64,000 nucleotides of DNA from Trissonchulus latispiculum (Eukaryota > Nematoda > Enoplea > Enoplida > Ironidae): assembly GCA_030248195.1 (NCBI GenBank), contig JASAND010028698.1:1-64000 (forward strand), given 5' to 3'. Under the pieces are notes generated by a model. The model saw only the letters and a program-made list of their open reading frames with translations, made no database searches and had not been told where the DNA came from. Position 1 is the stretch's first letter. Each line of letters starts with the position of its first letter. This document shows, one piece after another, positions 11,501-23,500 of this stretch. Made by a program: the position numbers and the translations under genes.

Positions 11501-14500
11501 GCCCCCCGGTGGGCGTTCGGCCCCCCGTCATCATGTTTTCCGGAAAACCTTTGTTACAGTCGCTGATGTACACGTACGTACGGAAACCATTGCGTCTTTT
11601 CAAATGTTCGCTCCCCACGCAGCGCGACGACCCCCCCTCCGCTGGGCCTTCGGCTCCCCTTCAATCTGTTTTCCAACATCCCCCTTGGAAACGTTTTCTG
11701 ATGAGACAATTGCGTTTTTTAAATTCTCTTACCCCATGCAGCGCTACAACCTCCCATCCCTGGTGGGCGTTCGGCCTCCTTCAACCTGGTTTCCAAAATA
11801 TAGTCAAGCGGGAAAAACTCACCTCCAGTGTGGGCTTACCGGTATGAGTTATATAGGATTTTAATAGCCTATCTTGAAGAGCATCAAAATTAACCCTGGA
11901 TGCAGTATTATTGTCGCTCCCGCTGCTTCCCTGCAAATTTTTTGGGACTTTGAAATTTACGAAAATTTTGGTCCGTCCAAGTGCCGAAATTTGGCAAACT
12001 TTGCCTGGCCACCCTGAACTACTGGAATGACCTAGACCAAAGCGATTTGTATGTATGTGTAGGGCATCAGTTGGGCTTCATGATGATATATGCCATGCTG
12101 CTCTAATCCCTCCGGTGCGACCTGGTGGTGACCTGTAGTTGGCGGGAAAAAATCCACATGCGGGAAAAAATATATATTCCCACTTTTCAAAATTGAATAT
12201 TTTTCTAAGCATTAACAGGAAAGGTCAAACTAATACATATATACATTTGTTTAATAGAACCTATAGATTAAATTGGTATAGGTTTTACCTGGGTTCGTTC
12301 TGTTATGGGTAGTCTGTTTTCTGAGAAACTCTTTCTTTGTAAACGTTTTCTGACACAGAAACAGTTGCGTTTTCCAAATATCCCCAACCCCACGCAGCGC
12401 GACGCCCCCCCCCCGCTTTCTCATACAATTTTATCTTAAACAGCAATCTAGAAACTGTCCCTGGGTTGTCTACTTTTAGACTTACTTGAGCCTCGCGACC
12501 ATACATTAACACGGGGTCCGATTCTGGGGGGTTCTACCCCGACCTCGGCGAGGGGTCTACCCCTGAAAAATTCCCAACTTTTAAGGGGGTCTGCCCTGAA
12601 ATTAGTAAAAATTGCAAATTTTTAACGTTTTTGACCACAAATTAGTAAAAAATTAGCGATTTTCAAGAAATTTTTGGAAAAAATCGCTAAAAGTTGCTAA
12701 AAAATTGGCAATTTTTAGTAAAAATCGCTGAGGGGTCTACCCTTTTTTCCTTTCTGAACGAGAGGGTCTGCCCTTTTTTCCTTTTCGCTGAGGGGGTCTA
12801 CCGTTTTTTGTCGGTCTGGGGGGGTCTGCACCCCCCCCCCATTCCCCCCACGTTATCCTATGCTCGCGACTGTATGTAGCATATCTACTGACATCGAGTT
12901 TTAATGTCCTAGTATAGACAGGATTAAGATTTCATTTTGGCACATACTTTTGTCGGCTTTTCCAACAAACCATTTTTAACTATCAATGACACTTTTAATT
13001 TGTTTTAGACTACTATTAAGAGCGAAATTATTAAAACTCCAAATGCGTAACAGAGTATTTCCATTTGGAACTACTAATACTAATACACATTGTAGTTTAT
13101 GTACTTTATGCAGAAGACAGCAGCTCCGGCTTTAACTTTGTGTTAAAGAACAAAGCGTTAGTTCATGATCCACAATCAACCACGAAGTTTCTACTCGACA
13201 ATAGCACACTTTGCTTACACAAACGATATGGCTGTAGACTGCCTCATTTCGAACGCAGTATATACCACGTTCTCGGGTAGTGCAGTTCACGCGAATAGGA
13301 TGGACGGAGGAATTGCCTGTTCCACGCTACTCGACTGCATTCCTTATTCGGCGCTGAATCTAGTTTCTATAATTTTCAGCGCCGACTGCTTTCCCTATTC
13401 CGCGCTGAATCTAGGTTCTATATATAATTTTCAGCGCCGACTGCTTTCCCTATTCGGCGCTGAATCTAGTTTCTATAATTTTCAGCGCCGACTGCTTTCC
13501 CTATTCGGCGCTGAATCTAGTTTCTATAATTTTCAGCGCCGACTGCTTTCCCTATTCGGCGCTGAATCTAGTTTCTATAATTTTCAGCGCCGACTGCTTT
13601 CCCTATTCGGCGCTGAATCTAGTTTGTTGTTGTTGTTGTTGTTAGCTGCATTAGACATCACAGTGTGATGATCATCACCCGAAGGTGCAACTGTTATCCA
13701 GGAAACTGGCCCCGTAAGGTTGGTCAAAAACAACTCAACCAAGTTGCCAGAAGGAGTCTCAAAGCCTGGTCGACATCACGACGGATGATATCTCCTCCTT
13801 TTTAATAAACATGCTCCGTCGGCCTCGGCGTTGCCATATCTGGCGGCTAGCCCGAGGAGAAACACACAGCACAAGTCTTCAATGCAAAAATTTGTTTCTG
13901 CTTTCCAAAAGTTTCTATAATTTCCAGCGCCGACTGTCAATTATATTGGCATTTTTCCGCCCTTCCTTCTTTCCCTATTCTAGCCACTGCACGCCCGTCT
14001 AGGGCATTTTTCCCTCTAGTATGCCCCCAAACAAAACGCCAAAAAACGCTGTTTTAGGCCATTTGACCAGTGGTCAATAGGGCCCCTAGACCGTAGTAAC
14101 CAGTGGTCACTTCCGTCGGTTTCAACAATATGCTCATTGAAACGAGCGTAGTCGACTCGATTTACTATATATGCCCCCAACCAAAACGCCGAAAAACGCT
14201 GTTTTAGGCCATTTGACCAGTGGTCAGCAGGTCCCGAGGCCGTAGTAACCAGTGGTCACTTCCATCGATTTCGAAAATAGTAGTCGATCTACTATATATG
14301 CCCCAAACCAAAACGCCGAAAAACTCTGTTTTACGCCGTTTGACCAGTGGTCAATAGGGCCCCTAGACCGTTGTGACCAGTAGTCATTTCCGTCGGTTTT
14401 GAAAATCTGCTCATTCAAACGAGCGTAGTCGATTTACTATATATGCCCCCAACCAAAATGCCGAAAAACGCTGTTTTAGGCCATTTGACCAGTGGTCAAT

Positions 14501-17500
14501 AGGGCTCCTAGACCGTAGTGACCAGTGGTCACTTCCGTCGATTTCGAAAATATGCTCATTAAAACGAGCGTAGTCGATTTACTATATATACCCAACCAAA
14601 ACGCCGAAAAAGGCTGTTTATAGTGAGTTTTCCCAACTTTGACCCTGGGCGGGGAACCACGGGAGCCATGCTGACCAGTGGTCACTTCGGGCGGTATCGG
14701 CAGTATGCTCATCGTTTTCAGCGACCCAGATTTACGATATTTGGGTACCATTCTATGGCCGAAAAACACCGTTTTCCGTGACTTTTACGTCATTTCTAGT
14801 GAAAGTGGTACTTTTCGCCTTTTCGTCAAAACAGGTGAAAAAATGCAAATTTTAGGCCTATCTCCTGAATGCTACAGAGCGAAATTAAAAAATCCCGCTC
14901 GTTACATTGTGTGCATTTGCCGAAATATTCAAATAAAATAAACCAAACCGGTTGTTAGCCTGTGAAAAAAGTCCGCCACAACCGAAGTGCCAAAATAACG
15001 AAAGTCCGACGTTGGTGCCTTGGCACAGAGCCAAAATTGGCCAGGTGCCAAGATGACCAAAAAAGGGTAGCATGGGAGGATACTGCCTACCAACATATAA
15101 CAGTAGGGCCAAAATGCCGACAACGATGCAACACTTCGCTAGAAAATGCACTTCCAATTAGCGTTATTCACCTAGAAAAAACCAAACGCAAACTAACTGT
15201 TGGCAGGTGCAAAAAATTGAAGTTTCGAATTCGAACCAAAAGTATGGTGATACTTGTAGTACTGCTCAAGTACTTTACGATAGTAACATTTTTACCCTTG
15301 ACGGACCTCTAATTAGGTGGCACCACTCCAACACGGTCTCCAGGGGGCCGCGCAGACGCCCTTATACTCATTTTATGTAGGGGCGCTATCGCGCCCCTAC
15401 ATAATATATAAGTTATGAGTGATTTGGGCCCTAATTTCCAACTGCTTTCTCGAAATCAGTGCTGAACAGAATGCTGAGGAAACCCCTCTGCCAACTGTTA
15501 TCCGACGTTAATCTGTGAACGGATGAAGCAGTAATCACGTTCTGGCGTATTTTTACGGGGAGCCAAATTTTACCATTTTTACCCTAAATTTTCTAAAAAA
15601 TTTTCCGGCTTCGCCGGCTTTCTAACAAACTTTTCGCTATTTTAGCTTAAACACCTAAAATTAGTCATTTTTTAGTGATTTTTGGCAATTTTTGCACAAA
15701 AAACGTAAAAATTTGCAACATTTTTTCGAAAATATGCCCCTCATTTTTGGTGAGCCATGGGGGGTATTTTTGTGCCCCCCCCCCCCCCCTTATAAATGTT
15801 GGCCTAAAAATAAGCCAGACGTCCAGCACCTTTCAGTGGAGTCCAAGCTACGTTGGAATAGAGGAGAATGAAGCAGTTGGCGAACTAAATCAGCTGCAGG
15901 CCTAGATCAGACGCAGGTGGAGATAGATTTCACCTGTTCATCAAGAAAGAATGCAACAGTCTCTGGAAGGCGGATGACACGGACATCTACTCCGGGAAAG
16001 GGCCCTGTACATATATATCTAGTTCTACAGAAGCCAATCTCATCCTTGAAGAGCAGATAGTCCTATCTCAGCTCCGGTGCAGGGAACACTCCTGCACTCT
16101 AGCCAAACAACGACACAGTATGGGTATTGCAGACTCTACTGCGTGTAAGCTGTGGGGCATGAGAAGAAGATCTTGCCTACCTGCTCCTCCATTGTCAACG
16201 GCAGCGCTCAGCTCGCAGGCGGAGACCAGGCCATGGTTGGATATATTGTCTCAGGAATCCCCCAGGGTGCTTACCTTTCTGAGGGGTGTGGGGCGGATCT
16301 GGTGTGGATCCGGTCTGCTCCAACCACATTGAATTTATTCACGATGGTTCAGGAATACGAAGAAGAAGATTAGAAGAAAAATGTATCACACACGTGGATA
16401 AAACAGTAGATTTAGTTAGTTAATATTTGCACTGAGCTATTAGCTATAACATTTGATATGGCTGAACGAAAATGACGTAACAGAAAGCACAGCTCCTCCA
16501 GTTAACCTCAGCCCCATAACTCACTTTGTCTCGTACGGTTTTCATATAACATGATAGCGCAGTTTATGTTTATCACAAAATTATTGAGTAAAATCAATAT
16601 AAAATTACTTAAATTTAATATAAGATTGATTTGGTAAAACTTGAACAGGCTATATACTCTTTTACAAGTTTGTTATGGTGTTAAGCGAAACTCTGCGAAT
16701 GGAACGTTCTTCAAATAGAACCTACACGTTCCTGTATTCACCGATCGGGGGCGTCCCTTCCTAGGTTTAGGTACGCATTTCTTGTTTTGTTTCCTTCCAC
16801 ATACGCATAGAAGCCAGACCATTGCCATTTTCTCACAGGCCTTTATGTATGTATGCATATACATGTATGGATTTAAATGCATGCTCCTCCTAGGCTAAAG
16901 AATAGCACAAAGAATGGAAAGAAAGTGTTTTAGTTTAGTTCCATGCTTTTGACGTACTTATATAGATTAACTTGTCCCCCTCCTGTCCTAGATTTATAGA
17001 TTTGCAGTCATACAGTGTGTGCGTATATACGTACTTATATGTAGATTTTGACGTCAATTTCTGGCATTGGGTCTCTACCTAATTAACTCGCAGTGAGTAA
17101 AACACTTTTATATCCATGTATTGTATATAACATATATATACGCACCTGGTGCTCCTGTTTTTTTATATATGGCTTTTAGCCTAGGTTTATTGTGTACAAT
17201 AATGCATAAAGCTTTTCCTCTTGTGTGTGTATCTGATACGTATATATGGAAACTCGCCTGTATGCTTGTGTATGGTATGTTACTAGCGTGCTGTATATAC
17301 GTTGGGCAAGCAATATGAGTGACTGAATATGCTACTGTATGAACGTATTATAATCTTACCCTCTTTCTATACGTAACCTTTTGTATGAGGAACAATAGAA
17401 TAAAATATACAGATCATATACTTATCTGTGCATATATACTTGCCAGTGTGCTGTAATTCTGTATACGTATATACTTTTATAGGTTGCGTTTGTACATGTG

Positions 17501-17522
17501 CCTACTGTATTATATATATTTT

Positions 17523-17567
<45 letters not shown>

Positions 17568-20500
17568 GGTGCTTATTGCAGGTATATATATTACTTGGCT
17601 GACACTGTTATATTACTGTTTTGAGTGAGCTTATTGAGAAGCTGAACGTGTCCGCTTTACCTTGTTCAGTGTTGGTTTGAGGCCTTTTGTTGAGACTATC
17701 CATGTATACACATGTTGCTTTCCAGCATCGCACACACATACATACGTACGCAGTAGGCACACTGTTTATATAGAAGGTTGTTCAGTTCAGTTTTAGTTTT
17801 CCCCCTCCGGCTTTCTACGTAGTCTCTAAATCTGCCCCCCTCCTTTCTTTCCTCTTTAAACAACAGTGAACTGAATTAAAGATCTTATCTCTTATCATCG
17901 CTGATCTTGTTGTTCTGTTACTATGTTTTGACACAGTGCCGCGGCAAAAGTTCATCCTACTGCTTTTCTGTTAGGTTTAGGTTAAGCAGCCTATTTCTAC
18001 TTCATACATACATTAACTCGTTCATAATTTTGCCCTTGCCTGCCTCTACGTATCCTTGAAAATGTTATGTAACATGCATCTGCTAGTGTATCCTGTTGTT
18101 ACTCAGACCTTTAACAGTCTAACGTCTGCTGTATGCTTTCTGCCGTCTGCCTTTACCACTTTCTTAGGCAAGTTGAGACTGTGTACAACAGTGAACTTTG
18201 TTGTATATGCAGTGTTTGTTACACTGTACACTTTTCTGGCTTTTTCCTAGGCAAAAATTTCTGGGGGGGGAGGAAGTCTGGGGGGCGGATTTCTGGGGGG
18301 GGGGGGAAGAAAGATTTTTCAAAAATGCTTAAAAATAGCTATTTTTTGCTATTGAGCTGAAAAATTACTATTTTTAACCTAAATTTAAGCTTAAAATAGC
18401 TAAAAAATGCTTAAAAATGGCTAAAAATCCGGCGAAGTCGGAAAAATTTTTCAAAATGTACCCTCAAAACAGGGTTTTTTTTTGTGTAAAATACTGTGTA
18501 TTTACACAAAAAAAATTAATTTACACAGTGAAAAACTAATTTACACAACAAAATACACAGCCAAATTTTCGAAAATTTTTACAAAAAGTGCTCTGAAAAA
18601 ATAGTTTTCAAGTCTTTAAGTTTTAAAAAAGCTCTAGCTTTTAACTGGGGGCTGCCGCCCCCAGACCCCCGCCTGTTTCCAATGGCTTAGAATGGTTTTC
18701 TGCATTTCTGCATCAACATGGTTATGGGTGTTTTATTCTCCTAAGTCTTAATGCTTCTACTTATACAGTTGCGTATAATTTATTTACGTACAGCTTGCAA
18801 ATATTAGTAAAACAGTATAGTATAGCTAGTATATACATATGTACGGTTCAATATCGTTTCTTGTACATATCATGTATCATAAAAAGCAGTGTGAGCCATA
18901 AAATTGTTGCTGTCTAGCACAATAAATATTCAAAGCGAAAGCTAAAGGAATACAACTTTTCAATGCCGTTTCTGCCGTTAATTTAAAAAAATTTCTCAAC
19001 TTCTGGGGGGCTGCGCCCCCCAGACCCCCCTCCATGTATAATTGGTGTGTCTGTACTATATGGAGCCGTCCCCGGTAGCAGTTAAAGCATCGAACCTTAG
19101 TACGTGACCAGCAAGTTTGTGAAAAAATTATTCCAAAAAGTTGGAAAAATAAAGAATTCGTTTCAGGAGGCGAAGTGTTTTTCAGAAATTTCAATTTGTC
19201 CAATCTTATTTTTGACATTTAATGAATTAATCTTTTTAAACATTTCCATTATGAATTCTATTGCAATTTACAAAATTTTCTCAACTTCTGGGGGCTCAGA
19301 CCCCCCGCGTGGCTTCTTTCGAAATGTTACACAAGTGCAGTTGGCATAACTTTGGCTTGAATGATCCGAAAATAACATTGTAGCAAGAAAATAACGTCTA
19401 AATGTATTTTATTTTATATTACAGTTGAAAAACGACACTTTTAAATTTTACACAGCTTCAAACAAAAATACACAGTGAAATTTAAATTTACACAAGATTT
19501 ACACAGGTCCGATTTTGAAAAAAAAACCCTGCCTCAAAACCCTATTTTTCCGGGCACTTTAGAGTTCTGGGGGTAGGGCCCGAATCCTTGGGGGGGCCCA
19601 TGTCTGGGTGGGCCTGCCCCACCCCCTTTTAGGAAAAAACCAGCTTTTTCTGAGATGGCTACAACCCTGAAAGCAAATGATGACATTGAAAAAATATTGT
19701 TATGTTGTGTGTGGTGTATATATATATATACACACGTATAAACTCTTACCTGAAAATTGTTATTTTCCGATTCCCGTTGTTTTTCAACAAGGATATTAGC
19801 AGGTCCTGGAATAAGGAGTTGAACTTTCTTTTCACCAACCAATGAAAACCTCGAAGTACAATTTCTAGAATTGGAAGTGTGGTATTTGTGAGGGTTTCGT
19901 CACATTTAGTTGAAGTACAAGTTTACTGTATCCGTTTTGAAAATGAGACAGGGCATATATTTTTGCAGGGGGGGGGCGAAACCGACTTCTTCCCAAATCA
20001 TCCCCTCCCGGATTTTTTGGGTACCCAAATTTTTGCCAAACAACAAATTTTCAAAAATTTTCCGACTTCAGTTGAGTTCTTTGTTGTAAATATGGCTATT
20101 TTATCTTGAATCCTGGCATTTTAGAGAACTTTTGCGTTTCTACGTGTTAAATAAGCCAAAAAATATATATATACCAAATTTTGGCTCATTTTTGTAAAAA
20201 TCTCCCCTTCCCGTAAATTTCTCCTCCTCCCCGGGAAGCCCCCTCTCCGGGAAAAATGCCTTAAAAATACCCTGTGAGATGTACTGTAATGGTCGAGTCG
20301 TTTTTTCAAATCCATTATTATTGGTTTGATCGAATCCCAGCTACCACAGCTTTCTAATCCCCTTGAGCAAGCCTAAGACAAATATTAAGCATGTTCGGTC
20401 CACCGTTATGGGCTCTAGTTTAATACTGCTTAATACTCGGGATCCCCCCCCGCAAAAAGATACTGCTATTTATCCTTAACTGGTCGGTTAATGGGTACAC

Positions 20501-23500
20501 CACTGCGGTGGGAAGGTATATAACAGGAGTTAGTGCTCTGGGCTCTGGCTTAACGCCGACCTGTATGGACTTTTACAGATGTAGTCAACATTGGATTTGT
20601 CGGTCACTCCTGCCTTAGGGCTGGGCATCGTATTACTTTCTGTTGATATGTTGGAGTTCTCTCCAAGGACGCTTTTACTTCGGTTTAGAAAAAGCCTGAT
20701 TTTAATGTCTATTTTTCGTTTTTTTCAGGACGATCCGCCTATCAGCGAAGAAGAGGCCAGGCGTAGAAGAGAGCTGTTGGAACGAAGGCCTTCCTATCGG
20801 TAACAAATTCTCGGCTTTTTTGAGCGAATATTAGCCACTCGAAACTGCACTAAAAATAATATCGTGGATTAGTACATCGTTTTTTATTTACATAAAGTTT
20901 TTAATTCTCACTTTTGCTCTCAGCATAGTAAGAGGAGGAGTGCACCATAACCACTAGCGTAGCCAGAAAAAAATTTCGGGGGGGAGCCTAAATTTTTCAG
21001 ACTTAACTATGGCAGTTAAAAAGGGAACTGCAAGCATTCTATTACGTTAGCTTATTTTTCCGAGCTTCAAGTTAACAATGTTTAAGAGGTGTAGGAAATT
21101 AAAAAGGCACCCTTTGAATGATTTGAGCAACTGATACCAGCTGGGGGGTCTGGGGGGCGGAGCCCCCTGAAGCTGAAGAATTCTTTATTTTTGCTGCCTA
21201 AAATGAATTTTTCTGAGCTCATTTTTCCTCTTGTAACAGCACATAGTTTGGTTTAAATATATTATATAACAGAAAGCCTATTCGGAAATTTATCTGGGAA
21301 GTGAATGAATAAACAAGTGCTAACTTCCATAACGTTACACTACACGGCACCCAAAAATTTTTTGCTACTTTCCAGAAGAAATGTGTACATACATACTTGC
21401 GCGTTTTTTGAGCAAAACACGGTAAAACGTATAGTATATATATATACCATACTTTACTACATTATACGAACTAAGATCAGATTAACATTTGTGATTACGC
21501 AAATTGATAGGACATTTTAAAATTGACGACGAACAAATAATAATTCGCGCCGGAGGCGCGAAAAATTTTGGATTTTAGTTCTAAGTTGTTTTAATTTTCA
21601 TCAATTTCTAGGCTCAGCGCAGTCTACAGTCTGCGTCATAAATATTTTCTGATGGCAGATTTTTTCCAGGGGGGCAACCCAATTTCGGGGGGGGGCATTC
21701 GCCCCTTGCCCCCCCCCTGGCTACGCGCCTGACCATAACTGCGGGTAGGTTAGTGCGGCCTATTCGCAAAAAGGGAATAAAAAATGATTAGAATGTTTTG
21801 TATCACGCACTAACCTAGAACGAAGCAAAAATCTCTTAAAAATTCAGTTTGGAAATACATTTTACTGATTTCTGACAAAGTTGATTGGTAGCCTGGATCT
21901 TTCTGTCCTACAATCCGTAAACAAGATTAATACTTAATCCTCGTTGTAGGACAGGCTCATATGTTAAGCGGTTGCAACTTGTTTTCCATAATTTACAACC
22001 TCCCTACGGAACTCATATGTACTTTACAATGTACAACCTGCCTACGAAGACTCATATGTATTTTACATGCGACGAAGGAGCACTTTTTGTTATTTTTATA
22101 TCTATCCACCATAACACCTACGTTTCATGATTTTACAGGCGAATCCTGTCCGAGTTGTCCGGTGTAGATTTTGACATCAAAAAGGAGTCTGAGTCCTCCG
22201 CCATCTGTCCACCTCCTTCGGTCCTAAACCTCAACAACAGCAGTGGACTTTCCACAACCTCGGTTTCTTCGATTTCTTCCACCGGATCCGCCCTCTCCCC
22301 CTCTCTCTCCATCAGCTCCGCTCCAGTTCCCACCGGCTCCAGCAGTCCCCACAACCACCTGGTGGTCGGAAGTGGCCATCTACTGTCGCCTTCGTCGGCC
22401 TCCTCGGTCCTGGGCGCCCTTGCCCCGGCCGCCACCACCTGTGGTCCACCCTCTGCAGCACTACTCAGTCTTCACTCCCAGCAGCCGCCACCGCACCCGC
22501 AGCATCTGCTCCCGCATCCCCAGCAGCGGCCACCCCATTCTCTTCCAGGAAGCGGCGGGCTCCTGCAGCTTCCGCCTCCAGGCGACTGTCCCTCCCCGCA
22601 GTCTCTGACTGTGTCCATTGCCGCCGTCCCTCCCTCCCTATCCACCATTGCCATTTCAGCGGACTCTGTGGGGGGCTCTGGGCTGACCCCTCTAGGTAGT
22701 GGGAAACTGTCGCCCGCTGGGGGTCCTCCCTCCAGTGGCGGGAGTGGGATCAGTGATCTGTCCTCCAACGGGGCAGGTGAGGCGGCCCTCATCTCTTCCC
22801 TGGGCCTGGGCGGGCTGGGAGGCGGTATCAGTTCATCCACAGCGGGTCTGGGAGTGGTGAGCCTTAGCGGCGCCGGTTCGGCGGGTCCTTCCTCTGCCCT
22901 GACGGTGGTGACGAGCGCTGACGCGCTGGGATTGACATCCGGTACGTAGGGTAAAATTACTTCTATATAAGTCTACTCTAATGGTTATGCATGGCTTATT
23001 TTTAGGAAATTTTTCTGGGCGGAGTTGCCCCATCGATGGGGGCATATTTTTAAATTTTTATTATGTAAAAATCGTTAAAATGCGCTAATTTTTGATGCTT
23101 TTAGGCTAAATTAGCGAATCGCGATCTCCTTAAGACTCCGGCGAAGGCATGTTTGAAAATTCGAGATAAAAATTGATAAAATTTACCAATTTTTAGGTTA
23201 TGTTGATGCCGGGATTTAGGCTGTGGGGAGGTCGGGATTTATTCGGATTTCGGTAGCTTTTCTTTTGGGGGCTGAAGGGGAGCAAAAGGGAGACGTCTAT
23301 AAAAATGTATATCTGCCTCTGTCAGTGAATTTTGATGTTAGCTTAATGGCTTTTTAAATATATATTTGAATTGTTTTGTAGCTCTTGGTGACGGTGGTGG
23401 TTTGTCCTTAAACATGAACGGAGATTTGCTGTCTCGACTGCCCTCCAATTTGAAGCCTTCTTTAGACCCAGGATCCCACCTACTTTTGCCCAGTAAGTAT

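Noticed and set aside
13345..13637. A CRISPR-like array
   Set aside because: Units are contiguous copies without unique spacers, and this is animal nuclear DNA.
13165..13668. A 167-codon protein with 17-residue repeats
   Set aside because: The frame is open only because the minisatellite period is 51 bp; there is no supporting exon structure or family.
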